NCBI RefSeq assembly: GCF_050586345.1
Contig: NZ_JBOCEF010000001.1
Coordinates: 124,001-188,000, forward strand
Origin: JBOCEF01 sp050586345
GTDB taxonomy: Bacteria > Pseudomonadota > Alphaproteobacteria > Rhodobacterales > Rhodobacteraceae
Direction of reading: 5' to 3'
Length of the DNA stretch: 64,000 bases
Part shown: positions 25,445 to 37,586 of the stretch, one piece after another
How positions within the stretch are numbered: the stretch's first letter is position 1
Layout of the letters: each line of letters begins with the position of its first letter
Notes under the pieces: model-generated
Seen by the model: the letters and a program-made list of their open reading frames with translations, nothing else
What the model was told of the DNA's origin: nothing
Databases searched by the model: none
Program-made: the position numbers and the translations under genes

Positions 25445-27430
25445 GTGAGCACCCCGACCAGCGCCGCGCCCAAAGACCGTCCCTGGCTGTTCCGCACCTA
25501 TGCGGGCCACTCCACCGCCGCCGCGTCCAACGCGCTCTACCGCTCGAACCTGTCGCGCGGGCAGACCGGCCTGTCGGTGGCGTTCGATCTGCCGACCCAG
25601 ACCGGTTATGACAGCGACCATGCGCTGGCGCGGGGCGAGGTGGGCAAGGTCGGCGTCCCCGTCTCCCATATCGGCGACATGCGGGCGCTGTTCGACCAGA
25701 TCCCGCTCGAGCAGATGAACACCTCGATGACGATCAACGCGACGGCGGCCTGGCTGCTGGCGCTCTACATCGCCACGGCCGAGGAGCAGGGGGCGGACAC
25801 CTCCAAGCTCCAGGGCACGGTGCAGAACGACATCATCAAGGAATACCTCAGCCGCGGCACCTACGTGTTCCCGCCGCGCCCCTCGCTGCGGCTGATCGCG
25901 GACATCGCCGAATACACCTATCGTGAGGTTCCCAAGTGGAACCCGATGAACGTGTGCTCGTACCACCTGCAGGAAGCCGGCGCGACGCCGGAGCAGGAGC
26001 TGGCCTATGCGCTGGCCACCGGCATCGCGGTGCTGGACACGGTGAAGGAACAGGGCGCGGTCAGCGATGAGGACTTCCCCAAGGTCGTCGGCCGGATCTC
26101 GTTCTTCGTGAACGCGGGCATCCGCTTCGTGACCGAGATCTGCAAGATGCGCGCCTTCGTCGACCTGTGGGACGAGATCTGCCGCGAGCGTTACGGCGTC
26201 GAGGACGAGAAGTTCCGCCGCTTCCGCTACGGCGTGCAGGTGAACTCGCTGGGTCTGACCGAGCCGCAGCCCGAGAACAACGTCTACCGCATCCTGATCG
26301 AGATGCTGGCCGTGACCCTCTCGAAGAAGGCCCGCGCCCGCGCGGTGCAGCTTCCGGCCTGGAACGAGGCGCTCGGCCTGCCGCGCCCCTGGGACCAGCA
26401 GTGGTCGCTGCGCATGCAGCAGATCATGGCCTATGAGACGGACCTCCTGGAATACGGCGACCTCTTCGACGGCAACCCGGCGGTCGAGGGCAAGGTCGAG
26501 GCGCTGAAGGAAGGCGCCCGGGCCGAGCTGGCGCGGATCGACGACATGGGCGGCGCCGTCGCGGCCATCGACTACATGAAATCCAAGCTGGTCGAATCCA
26601 ACACCGCGCGCCTCTCGGCCATCGAGCGGGGCGAGACCATCGTCGTCGGCGTCAACAAGTGGCAGGAGACGGAGCCCTCGCCGCTCACCGCCGGCGATGG
26701 CGGCATCATGGTGGTCGATCCGGCGGTCGAGCAGGCGCAGATCGACAGCCTCAAGGAATGGCGCGCCAGCCGGGACCAGGCCGCCGTCGACGCCGCGCTG
26801 GCCGCCCTCAAGGACGCCGCGCGGGGCGGGGACAACATCATGCCCCCCTCGATCGCCTGCGCGAAGGCGGGCGTCACCACCGGCGAATGGGGCGCGGCGA
26901 TGCGCGAGGTGTTCGGCGAGTACCGGGCCCCGACCGGCGTCGGCAAGGCCGCGGCGACCGACGCCTCCGGCCTCGAGGAGGTCCGCGCCGAGGTCGAGGC
27001 CGCGACGTCCCAGATCGGCCGCCGCATCAAGTTCGTGGTCGGCAAGCCCGGCCTCGACGGCCATTCCAACGGCGCCGAGCAGATCGCCGTGCGCGCCCGC
27101 GATTGCGGCATGGAGGTGGTCTACGAGGGCATTCGCCTGACCCCGGCCCAGATCGTCAACGCGGCGCTCGAGGAATCGGCCCATGTCGTCGGCCTCTCGA
27201 TCCTCTCCGGCTCTCACCTGCCGCTGGTGAAGGAGGTGATCGACCGGATGAAAGAGGCGGGCCTCGGCGACGTCCCCGTCGTCGCGGGCGGCATCATCCC
27301 CGAGAAGGACGCCGAGGAGCTGCGCGCCTATGGCGTCGCCCGGGTCTACACCCCGAAGGATTTCGAGCTGAACCGGATCATGTCCGACATCGTCACCCTG
27401 GTGTCCGAGGCGGACCGCGCGGCGGCCTGA
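25445..27430 (+). CDS. ecm: Ethylmalonyl-CoA mutase (MeaA-type), GTG start
   Basis: A 661-residue coenzyme-B12 mutase converting (2R)-ethylmalonyl-CoA to (2S)-methylsuccinyl-CoA. The N-terminal barrel contains GLSVAFDLPTQTGYDSDH, QNDIIKEYLSRGTYVFPP and NVCSYHLQEAGA, shared with methylmalonyl-CoA mutases; the C-terminal B12 domain has DGHSNGAEQIA (about 537, the cobalt-ligand His), SILSGSHL and VVAGGIIP. AGGAGG (25431-25436) precedes GTG 25445 by eight bases. Proximity to ccr supports the ethylmalonyl-CoA rather than methylmalonyl-CoA assignment. Confidence 0.93.
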   Translation: MSTPTSAAPKDRPWLFRTYAGHSTAAASNALYRSNLSRGQTGLSVAFDLPTQTGYDSDHALARGEVGKVGVPVSHIGDMRALFDQIPLEQMNTSMTINATAAWLLALYIATAEEQGADTSKLQGTVQNDIIKEYLSRGTYVFPPRPSLRLIADIAEYTYREVPKWNPMNVCSYHLQEAGATPEQELAYALATGIAVLDTVKEQGAVSDEDFPKVVGRISFFVNAGIRFVTEICKMRAFVDLWDEICRERYGVEDEKFRRFRYGVQVNSLGLTEPQPENNVYRILIEMLAVTLSKKARARAVQLPAWNEALGLPRPWDQQWSLRMQQIMAYETDLLEYGDLFDGNPAVEGKVEALKEGARAELARIDDMGGAVAAIDYMKSKLVESNTARLSAIERGETIVVGVNKWQETEPSPLTAGDGGIMVVDPAVEQAQIDSLKEWRASRDQAAVDAALAALKDAARGGDNIMPPSIACAKAGVTTGEWGAAMREVFGEYRAPTGVGKAAATDASGLEEVRAEVEAATSQIGRRIKFVVGKPGLDGHSNGAEQIAVRARDCGMEVVYEGIRLTPAQIVNAALEESAHVVGLSILSGSHLPLVKEVIDRMKEAGLGDVPVVAGGIIPEKDAEELRAYGVARVYTPKDFELNRIMSDIVTLVSEADRAAA

Positions 27431-27457
27431 CCGGCCCTTGCGCCCGGCGGAAACACG

Positions 27458-27489
27458 AAGGGCCGGCCCCGTGCGGGGCCGGCCCTTTT
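27458..27489 (+). terminator. Rho-independent terminator of ecm
   Basis: A perfect 13-bp stem AAGGGCCGGCCCC (27458-27470) with 27475-27487, loop GTGC, and TTTT. It lies between convergent genes. Confidence 0.9.
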
Positions 27490-27530
27490 CGTTCCCGCGT
27501 CCGCGCGTCGCCCGCGCGGCGCGGGGGCGC

Positions 27531-28319
27531 TTATTTCAGCGCCAGCCCCTCGAAGCTGTAGACCGACTTGTTGGCGGCGATGGACAGGCGCGACACCGTC
27601 TCGGCCGGGCCCTCGACCGGGCCGAAGGCGATCTCGATGGTCCCGACGCTCTGCGGCGCGATGTTCAGTGCGGTGGTGTAGCCGAACACCGGCTGCCCCG
27701 GCTGGCGCATCCGGATCGAGGAGAAGCTGTCCCCGCCCTCGATCCGCGCGGCGCTGCCCGACTGGCTGAAGCTGACCGCGGTCGAGGAGATCGCGTTGTT
27801 GCGCAGGTTCACCCGGCACACCACCAGCCCGTCGGCATCGGGCTTGGCGCAGTCGGGCTGCATCACGATCAGCAGGCGCTTCTGCACCGCCTCGCGGTCT
27901 TCCAGCGCCGAGATGGCGGCGGCGGCCAGCCCCTCGGAGCTGAGCAGCTCGCGCCGCCGCGCCTCGGCGTCCTCCGGGCTCTCGGGCGCGGCCTCCTCGG
28001 CGGCGCGGGCGGCCTCCTCCTCCTGGCGCTGGGCGGCGTTGACGGCGGCGATCAGCTCGGCGCGCGGGCCGCCCGCGCTGACCGCCTCCATCTCGAACCG
28101 CATCCGGGTCAGCGATTCCTCGAGGCGGTCGGTCTTCTGCTGCAGCTCGGAGATCTGGGTGTAGAGGCGGCGGATGTCGGTGTTGTCGACGCCCCCGCCG
28201 CCGCCCAGCAGGCCGCTGGCCACGGCGCCGCCGACGATGACCACGGACACGATGGTCGCGGTGACGGCCGAGCGGCGGATGGAGCGCGAGCGGCGTCCGC
28301 TTCCCGATGAAGATGCCAT
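27531..28319 (-). CDS. Membrane-anchored coiled-coil protein of unknown function
   Basis: A 262-residue protein: short basic cytoplasmic N-terminus (RRSRSIRRS), one transmembrane helix (about 19-37), a glycine run, then a coiled coil (about 48-125, LYTQISELQQKTDRLEESL) and a C-terminal beta-rich region with two cysteines (DCAKPDADGLVVCRVNL), possibly a disulfide in the periplasm. I do not recognise the family. The MFS gene lies 39 bp upstream on the same strand, so they may be co-transcribed. Confidence 0.7.
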   Translation of the reverse strand: MASSSGSGRRSRSIRRSAVTATIVSVVIVGGAVASGLLGGGGGVDNTDIRRLYTQISELQQKTDRLEESLTRMRFEMEAVSAGGPRAELIAAVNAAQRQEEEAARAAEEAAPESPEDAEARRRELLSSEGLAAAAISALEDREAVQKRLLIVMQPDCAKPDADGLVVCRVNLRNNAISSTAVSFSQSGSAARIEGGDSFSSIRMRQPGQPVFGYTTALNIAPQSVGTIEIAFGPVEGPAETVSRLSIAANKSVYSFEGLALK

Positions 28320-28358
28320 GGCTGTTTCCCCCCCGAGAGGTCGTCTTGTACGCGGCGC

Positions 28359-29546
28359 TCAGCCCTCGGTTCGGGCGTCGCGGCTGAACAGGTAGATCGC
28401 AAGCGCCCCCAGCAGGGCGAGAGCGTAATATCCGAACACGGCCTGGTAGGCGAGGGCGCCCGAGGACCATGTTGCATCCGCGAAGGAGTGTATCCGCGCG
28501 GTGACGATCTGGCCAAGCCCCACGCCCCCGATGGAGAAGAAATTCATCAGCGTCACGCCCCGCCCGGTCAGGTGCAGCGGCACGAAGCTACGCGCCTGCG
28601 CCATCAGCAGCGCATAGGTCGCGCCGCACAGCCCGATCAGCCCGAACAGCCAGGCCGCCGCCGCCTCGCCCGTCCCGCCGAGCGCCAGCGCCCCGGTGCA
28701 GCCCGCGGCGGCGAGGTTCAGGGTGAACACCACCCATTTCGTGGTCCCCAGCCGGTGCGCCAGCGGGCCGACCACGAAGTTCCCCGCCACCATCGCCAGC
28801 GCCATCCACAGCGTCACCGCGCCGATCCCCTCGGCGTCGAGCCCGTGCACGTCCTCGAAATACGGCCCCGCCCAGGACCCGCGCAGCCCGGCCGAGACCG
28901 CGTAGTTGAAGATGCCCAGCGGGATCAGCCACCACAGGATCCGAAGCTTCATCACCGCCACGAAGCCGCGCAGCGGGGAATCGCCCGCCTCGGCCGCCAG
29001 CGGCGGGTCCTTGACCATGGTCAGCACCAGCCCGCCGATGGCGACCCCGAGGCCCGCCAGCGCCAGCATCACCTCGCGCCAGCCGAACGCCTCGACCCCC
29101 CAGGCCAGCGGCGCGGCCCCCAGCACGTTGCCAAGGCTGCCGAAGCCGATCATCGCCCCCGACAGCGTCGCGAAGCGGGCGGGCGGATAGCGGCGCGCGA
29201 AGATCACCATCCCCGACATCAGCACCGGCGCGCAGCCGACCCCGATCAGCGCCATCGAGGCGATCAGCATCTCGGCGCTCTCGGCCATGGCGAACAGCGC
29301 GCCGCCGCCCCCGGCCCCCCCGATCATCAGCCAGCCCGCCACCCGGCGCGGCCCGATCCGGTCGAGGCCCATCCCCACGGGGATCTGCGCCACCGCGAAG
29401 GCCAGGAACCACGCCCCGGCGGCGTCCGACAGGGTGGCCGGGTCCACGCCCAGCTCCTCGCGCAGGGCGGGGGCGAGGACGGCGAGGAAGCTGCGGTAGA
29501 ACTGGCTGACCAGGTAGGCGATGAAAAGCGCGGCGACGTCGATCAT
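28359..29546 (-). CDS. MFS transporter
   Basis: A 395-residue inner-membrane protein with about twelve hydrophobic helices. The loop between helices 2 and 3 carries GLDRIGPRRVAG, a form of MFS motif A. The substrate is unknown. It is followed by the coiled-coil protein gene on the same strand. Confidence 0.85.
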   Translation of the reverse strand: MIDVAALFIAYLVSQFYRSFLAVLAPALREELGVDPATLSDAAGAWFLAFAVAQIPVGMGLDRIGPRRVAGWLMIGGAGGGGALFAMAESAEMLIASMALIGVGCAPVLMSGMVIFARRYPPARFATLSGAMIGFGSLGNVLGAAPLAWGVEAFGWREVMLALAGLGVAIGGLVLTMVKDPPLAAEAGDSPLRGFVAVMKLRILWWLIPLGIFNYAVSAGLRGSWAGPYFEDVHGLDAEGIGAVTLWMALAMVAGNFVVGPLAHRLGTTKWVVFTLNLAAAGCTGALALGGTGEAAAAWLFGLIGLCGATYALLMAQARSFVPLHLTGRGVTLMNFFSIGGVGLGQIVTARIHSFADATWSSGALAYQAVFGYYALALLGALAIYLFSRDARTEG

Positions 29547-29767
29547 AAGGTGTCCTGACGAGTTTGCTCCCGTCTTGTCGGTGCAGGGCGGCCCGCCGTC
29601 AAGGCCCGTGCAGGTCCGCGCGAAAACGCGCCGAAACCCCGCCTCCCGTGCGCGCGCCCTTGCGAAATGCCGCGCGCGGCGCCACGCAAGGGGACCGCAC
29701 CTGCCCGGACGCGGCCGCCGGTGCGGCCCGCCGGGGGGCGCCCGAGCTTCATTCCAGGAGACCGATC

Positions 29768-31150
29768 ATGGCCGACGGCGCGCTGACCAACACCCAGACC
29801 CGCGACGTGGAGGCGCTGCTCCACCCCTATACCAACGCGGCCCAGCTGCGCCGCGACGGCGCGCATGTCATCTCCTCGGGCCGGGGCGTCTACGTCACCG
29901 ACGAGGGCGGCAAGGAGTATATCGAGGGCATGGCGGGCCTGTGGTGCTGCGGCCTCGGCTTCGGCGACGCGGAGCTGGTCGAGGCCGCGAAGGCCCAGCT
30001 CGACACGCTGCCCTATTACCACCTCTTCGGCGGGCGCTCCCATGAACCCGCGATCGAGCTGGCCGAGCGGATCAAGGAGCTCGCCCCCGGCATGGCGCGG
30101 GTGTTCTACCAGTCCTCGGGTTCCGAGGCGAACGAGACCCAGGTGAAGCTCGCCTGGTACTACAACAACGCCCGCGGGATGCCGCAGAAGAAGAAGATCA
30201 TCTCGCGCAAGAAGGGCTATCACGGGGTCACCATCGTCTCGGCCTCGATGACCGGGCTGCCGATCAACCACGGTGATTTCGACCTGCCGGTGGACCGCAT
30301 CCTGCACACCTCCACGCCCCACCACTGGCGCGAGGCCATGCCCGGGGAGAGCGAGGCGGAGTTCGTCGCGCGGCTGAAGGCGGACCTCGAGGCGCTGATC
30401 GAGGCCGAGGGCGCCGACACCATCGCCGCCTTCATCGCCGAGCCGGTGATGGGCGCGGGCGGCGTGATCGTGCCCCCGAAGGGCTATTTCGAGGCGATCC
30501 GCCCGGTGCTCGAGGCCAACGACATCCTGATGATCTCGGACGAGGTGATCTGCGGCTTCGGGCGCACCGGCAACTGGTTCGGCGCCGACACGCTCAACAT
30601 GAAGCCGACCTCCATGTCGATGGCCAAGCAGCTGACCGGGGGCTACGCGCCCCTCTCGGCCGTCGCCATCAACCAGGACATGGCCGACGTGATCGAGGCG
30701 AACACCGCGAAGATCGGCAATTTCGGCCACGGCTTCACCTATGGCGGCCACCCGATGGGCTGCGCCGTGGGCGTCGCCGCGCTCGACATCTACAAGAAGC
30801 GCCGGATCGTCGACCATGTCCGCGCCGTCGCCCCCGGCTTCCAGGAGAAGCTGCGGGCTTACGCCGATCACCCGCTGGTGGGCGAGGCGCGCGGCATCGG
30901 CCTGATGGGCGCGCTGGAACTGTCGCCCGACAAGACCGGCAAGGCGGTCTTCGCCCAGCCGGGCAAGGTCGGCGGACGGCTGGCGGCGGAGCTGGTGGCG
31001 CGGGGCGTGATCCTGCGGGCCATCGGCGACCAGCTGGCCTTCTGCCCGCCGATGATCATCTCGGAGGAGGAAATCGGCGCGCTGTTCGCCCCGCTCGAGG
31101 ACGCGCTGGACGCGACCGAGGCCTGGGCGCGCGCCGAGGGGCATCTCTGA
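29768..31150 (+). CDS. Class III aminotransferase (omega-aminotransferase type)
   Basis: A 460-residue PLP enzyme. The cofactor site has SSGSEANETQVKLA, the Asp that contacts the pyridine nitrogen in ISDEVICGFGRTG, and the Schiff-base Lys in SMAKQLTGGYAPLS. The Trp-Cys-Cys segment GLWCCGLGFGD and YYHLFGG near the N-terminus match aminotransferases using putrescine, beta-alanine or other omega-amines with pyruvate. A polyamine link with potFGHI is possible but the genes are 12 kb apart. ATG 29768 follows AGGAGA. Confidence 0.88.
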   Translation: MADGALTNTQTRDVEALLHPYTNAAQLRRDGAHVISSGRGVYVTDEGGKEYIEGMAGLWCCGLGFGDAELVEAAKAQLDTLPYYHLFGGRSHEPAIELAERIKELAPGMARVFYQSSGSEANETQVKLAWYYNNARGMPQKKKIISRKKGYHGVTIVSASMTGLPINHGDFDLPVDRILHTSTPHHWREAMPGESEAEFVARLKADLEALIEAEGADTIAAFIAEPVMGAGGVIVPPKGYFEAIRPVLEANDILMISDEVICGFGRTGNWFGADTLNMKPTSMSMAKQLTGGYAPLSAVAINQDMADVIEANTAKIGNFGHGFTYGGHPMGCAVGVAALDIYKKRRIVDHVRAVAPGFQEKLRAYADHPLVGEARGIGLMGALELSPDKTGKAVFAQPGKVGGRLAAELVARGVILRAIGDQLAFCPPMIISEEEIGALFAPLEDALDATEAWARAEGHL

Positions 31151-31183
31151 CGCCCCCCCGCGGGGGTCCGGTCTCCGGGCCCC

Positions 31184-31417
31184 CGAAAAAAAGAAAAGCC
31201 CCGCCAACGTGGCGGGGCTGTCGCAGACCGGAGGGACACGCCTTGGCGACGGTGTCGCGTCCCTCCCGGAGGCTTGGGGCCTCCCCTGCGTCTTACGCTT
31301 ACTTCTTCCCTCAGTCGCCTTCGGAACTCATACGCGATACGCACGTCACACACCGGCCCGAAGGCGCGCCTCCTGACCGGTGAATGAAGGTAACCATCAT
31401 CCCGCCATGCCTGTCAA
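31184..31417 (-). ncRNA. Unassigned small RNA of about 190 nt with its own promoter and terminator
   Basis: The minus strand has a promoter TTGACA (31417-31412), 18 bases, TTACCT (31393-31388), and about 190 nt later a strong terminator: 9-bp stem (31219-31211 with 31205-31197) running into a T-rich tract (31196-31184). No gene lies between on this strand. The transcript (about 31381 to 31190) folds into hairpins CACCGG/CCGGTG (31382-31351), GGAGGC/GCCTCC (31284-31268) and GGAGGGAC/GTCCCTCC (31266-31230) with an inner GCGAC/GTCGC. A 6-codon frame ATG...TGA (31331-31311) lies inside. It is not tmRNA, RNase P or SRP RNA by motif; a 6S-like RNA is not excluded. Confidence 0.62.
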
Positions 31418-31451
31418 CGACAGTTAAGGCGCCGTCAAAGGGGACGGGACC

Positions 31452-31790
31452 GTGATCTACAAGATTCTTCGCGCCGCGGAATGGGCGTCGTTTCAAGAGA
31501 AAGGCGCGTTCTCCGGGGCGCCAGTTGATATTCAGGATGGGTTCATCCACCTGTCAAACTCTGAACAAGTTGCTGAAACCGCGCGGAAACACTTCGCGGC
31601 GGAAACGGGCCTCGCTCTACTTGCGGTTGAGGAAAGATCCCTGGGCGACGCCCTGAAGTGGGAGGTGTCGCGCGGGGGGGCGCTGTTCCCCCACCTTTAC
31701 GCCGATTTGAAGATGTCGCAGGTGGCGTGGGCGGCGCCCCTGCCGCTGGGGCCCGACGGGGCGCATGTCTTCCCGGAGCTGGACGCATGA
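31452..31790 (+). CDS. DUF952 domain protein (GTG start)
   Basis: A 112-residue protein starting MIYKILRAAEWASFQEKG with FSGAPVDIQDGFIHLSNSEQ, the conserved core of DUF952, a small alpha/beta family of unknown function often annotated as a glutathione S-transferase-like or uncharacterised protein. Its stop overlaps the pyrD start by four bases (ATGA), so the two are translated together. Its first half is lower in GC than the neighbours. GTG 31452 gives the family N-terminus. Confidence 0.85.
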   Translation: MIYKILRAAEWASFQEKGAFSGAPVDIQDGFIHLSNSEQVAETARKHFAAETGLALLAVEERSLGDALKWEVSRGGALFPHLYADLKMSQVAWAAPLPLGPDGAHVFPELDA

Positions 31791-32836
31791 TTCGATTCGC
31801 CGAAGCCCTCGCGCTGCCGCTGCTGCACCGCCTCGACCCCGAGGACGCCCATGCCTGGGCGCTGCGCGCGCTGGCGCTGGCGCCGGGCTCCGGTCCGGCC
31901 TCGTCCGACGCGCTGGAGACCGAGCTCTGGGGCCTGCGTTTCCCCAACCCGATCGGCATCGCCGCGGGGTTCGACAAGAACGCGACGGCCGTGCGCGCCG
32001 CCCTGCGCGCCACCGGGGCGGGCTTCATGGAGGTGGGCGCCGTCACGCCGCGCCCGCAGGCCGGCAACCCGCGCCCGCGCCTGTTCCGCCTGACCGAGGA
32101 CCGCGCCGTCATCAACCGCTTCGGCTTCAACAACGAGGGCATGGAGGCGGTCGCCGCGCGGATGGAGGCGCTGCCCGAGCTGCCGGGAATCGTCGGCGTG
32201 AACCTCGGGGCCAACAAGGACAGCGAGGACCGCGGCGCGGATTTCGTCGCCGTGCTGCGCCGCTTCGCCGAGTGCGCGGACTTCTTCACCGTCAACGTCT
32301 CCTCGCCCAACACCGAGAAGCTGCGCGACCTGCAGGGCAAGGCGGCGCTGGACCGGCTGCTGGCCGACTGCCTCGCCGCCCGCGACGAAGGGGCGCCGGG
32401 CAAGCCGGTGCTCCTCAAGATCGCGCCGGATCTCGACGACCAGGGGCTCGAGGACGTGGCCGAGGCCTGCGCGGCCCATGCCGTGGACGGGATCATCGCC
32501 ACCAACACCACCCTGTCGCGCGACGGGCTGCGCAGCCCCCACGCGCACGAGGGCGGGGGGCTGTCCGGCGCGCCGCTGTTCGAGAAATCGACCGCCATGC
32601 TGCGCCGCCTCGCGCTGCTGACCGAGCGCAAGGCGCCGCTGATCGGGGTCGGGGGCGTCGCCGACGCCGACCAGGCCTATGCCAAGATCAAGGCGGGGGC
32701 GTCGCTGGTGCAGCTCTACTCGGCCATGGTCTATGGCGGCGCCGGGCTGCCGGGACGGATCGCGGAGGGAGTCGCGGAGCGGCTGGCGCGCGACGGCTTC
32801 ACCCATGTCTCGCAGGCCGTGGGGGCCGACCTCTGA
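31787..32836 (+). CDS. pyrD: Dihydroorotate dehydrogenase (quinone), class 2
   Basis: A 349-residue FMN enzyme of pyrimidine synthesis, oxidising dihydroorotate to orotate with membrane quinone. The N-terminal amphipathic helices (ALPLLHRLDPEDAHAWALRAL) are the membrane/quinone extension of class 2. GIAAGFDKNATAV and RFGFNNEGM bind FMN and substrate; the class 2 catalytic Ser lies in TVNVSSPNTEKLRDLQ; FMN phosphate is held by GVGGVADADQAY and LYSAMVYGG. It overlaps the DUF952 gene by four bases. Confidence 0.95.
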   Translation: MIRFAEALALPLLHRLDPEDAHAWALRALALAPGSGPASSDALETELWGLRFPNPIGIAAGFDKNATAVRAALRATGAGFMEVGAVTPRPQAGNPRPRLFRLTEDRAVINRFGFNNEGMEAVAARMEALPELPGIVGVNLGANKDSEDRGADFVAVLRRFAECADFFTVNVSSPNTEKLRDLQGKAALDRLLADCLAARDEGAPGKPVLLKIAPDLDDQGLEDVAEACAAHAVDGIIATNTTLSRDGLRSPHAHEGGGLSGAPLFEKSTAMLRRLALLTERKAPLIGVGGVADADQAYAKIKAGASLVQLYSAMVYGGAGLPGRIAEGVAERLARDGFTHVSQAVGADL

Positions 32837-33139
32837 CCCCGCCGCGCGGCCTTCCGGGGGCGGATTCGCGCCCCCCGGGGGCCGGGCGGGTCAGAAAACC
32901 GCAGCCGCAGGGCTGCGACGATCAGACAACAAGGTCGCACCCGCGGCTGAATTTTCGCCCAAGGCGTTGAGCGCAAAGGATTATACCCCTGCATGCGGCC
33001 CCCTGCCGCCGTATTGCCTAGGTATAAACGCTGTGTTAGCAACCGCCCAATCTTCGGGGGAGGGACCCGCGCCGCAACGCGCGCCCGCCGCCGTGCATGC
33101 CCGAACCGGCCGCCCGAGCCGGCAACCAGAGGGGATCCC
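32837..33139 (+). promoter_or_regulatory. atp operon promoter region
   Basis: 303 bp without a gene. The best promoter candidate is TTGCCT (33014-33019), 17 bases, TAGCAA (33037-33042), giving a leader of about 90 nt before atpH. The AT-richer patch at 32950-33050 supports promoter function. Confidence 0.5.
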
Positions 33140-33699
33140 GTGGCCGATTCAGCTTCACTGTCTTCGGAACTGGCGGGTCGCTATGCGACGGCCCTTTACG
33201 AACTCTCCGAGGAGGCAGGTCTGCTCGAGACCGTCGAGCGCGACCTGCTGTCCCTGCGCCAGGCCCTGGCCGACAGCGCCGAGCTGAGCGACGTGATCGC
33301 CAGCCCGGTCTACACGCGCGCGGAGCAGCAGTCCGCCATGGGCGCCGTCGCCGACGCGATGGGCCTGGAGGGGCTGACGAAGAACACGCTCAAGCTCATG
33401 GCGTCCAAGCGCCGCCTGTTCGCGCTTCCGGGCGTGATCGGCGCCTATGCCGAGAAAATGGCCGCCTATCGCGGCGAAGTTTCGGCCGAGGTCACCTCGG
33501 CCGTGCCGATGCGCGACGACCAGCTGCAGGCCCTCTCCGAGGCGCTCTCGGCCGCCGTCGGCAAATCGGTCAACGTGAATGTCACCGTCGATGAGGCGAT
33601 CATCGGCGGGCTCGTGGTCAAGGTGGGCTCGAAGATGATCGACACGTCGATCGCCACGAAGCTCTCCAAGCTGAACAACGCAATGAAAGAGGTCGGGTG

Positions 33700-33700
<1 letters not shown>
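33140..33700 (+). CDS. atpH: ATP synthase F1 subunit delta (GTG start)
   Basis: A 186-residue delta subunit that links F1 to the peripheral stalk. The N-terminal helical domain starts SSELAGRYATALYELSEE and the C-terminal part has the family stretch DEAIIGGLVVKVGSKMIDTS. AGAGGGG precedes GTG 33140. First gene of atpHAGDC; as usual in alphaproteobacteria the F0 genes are not adjacent. The stop overlaps the atpA start by one base. Confidence 0.95.
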
Positions 33701-35238
<1,538 letters not shown>

Positions 35239-35264
35239 GCCGCTGTTGAGGAGGAGTTAGGCGC

Positions 35265-36137
35265 ATGCCGAACCTCAAGGACCTGAAAATCCGGATCAAC
35301 AGCGTGACCTCCACGCGGAAGATCACCAAGGCCATGCAGATGGTCGCGGCGGCCAAGCTCCGTCGCGCCCAGGAGGCGGCCGAGGCCGCGCGTCCGTACG
35401 CCGAGCGTATGGACGGCGTCCTCGCCAACCTCGCCCGCGGGGCCAAGGACCAGCCTTCCGCGCCGAAGCTCCTCTCGGGCACCGGCAAGGACGACGTTCA
35501 CCTGCTCATCGTGGCGACCGCCGAGCGCGGTCTCTGCGGCGGCTTCAACTCCTCGATCGTCAAGCTGGCCCGCCAGCACGTCGAGAAGCTGAAAGCGCAG
35601 GGCAAGACCGTCAAGATCCTGACCGTCGGCAAAAAGGGCCGCGAGCAGATGAAGCGTGAATACGCCGACCTGTTCGTGGACCATGTCGACCTCTCCGCGG
35701 TGAAGCGCCTCGGGTACAGCAACGCGCAGGACATCGCGCGCGACGTGCTCGGCCGCTTCCACGAGGGCGAGTTCGACGTCTGCACGCTGTTCTTCAACCG
35801 GTTCCAGTCGGTGATCTCCCAGATCCCGACCGCCCAGCAGCTGATCCCGGCCCAGGTCGAGGAGCAGGAGGACGCGTCCTCCACGCTCTACGACTACGAG
35901 CCCGAGGAGGAGGCGATCCTCGCCGACCTCCTGCCGCGCGCGATCACCACGCAGATCTTCACCGGTCTGCTGGAGAACGCCGCGTCGGAGCAGGGCGCGC
36001 GCATGTCCGCCATGGACAACGCGACGCGCAACGCCGGCGAAATGATCGACGCCCTGACCATCGAGTACAACCGTACCCGCCAGGCGCAGATCACCAAGGA
36101 ACTCATCGAAATCATCTCGGGCGCCGAGGCGCTCTAA
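35265..36137 (+). CDS. atpG: ATP synthase F1 subunit gamma
   Basis: A 290-residue rotor subunit. The N-terminal helix LKIRINSVTSTRKITKAMQM and the C-terminal helix ATRNAGEMIDALTIEYNRTR form the coiled coil turning inside alpha3beta3; TAERGLCGGFNSS is the conserved Rossmann-like segment. AGGAGG lies shortly before ATG 35265. Confidence 0.97.
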   Translation: MPNLKDLKIRINSVTSTRKITKAMQMVAAAKLRRAQEAAEAARPYAERMDGVLANLARGAKDQPSAPKLLSGTGKDDVHLLIVATAERGLCGGFNSSIVKLARQHVEKLKAQGKTVKILTVGKKGREQMKREYADLFVDHVDLSAVKRLGYSNAQDIARDVLGRFHEGEFDVCTLFFNRFQSVISQIPTAQQLIPAQVEEQEDASSTLYDYEPEEEAILADLLPRAITTQIFTGLLENAASEQGARMSAMDNATRNAGEMIDALTIEYNRTRQAQITKELIEIISGAEAL

Positions 36138-36155
36138 CGAACGGAGGCACAACCA

Positions 36156-37571
<1,416 letters not shown>

Positions 37572-37586
37572 TAGGGGACCGAAAGC

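Noticed and set aside
31311..31331. Six-codon frame inside the small RNA as a peptide gene
   Set aside because: No ribosome site and too short to judge; recorded only as part of the RNA.
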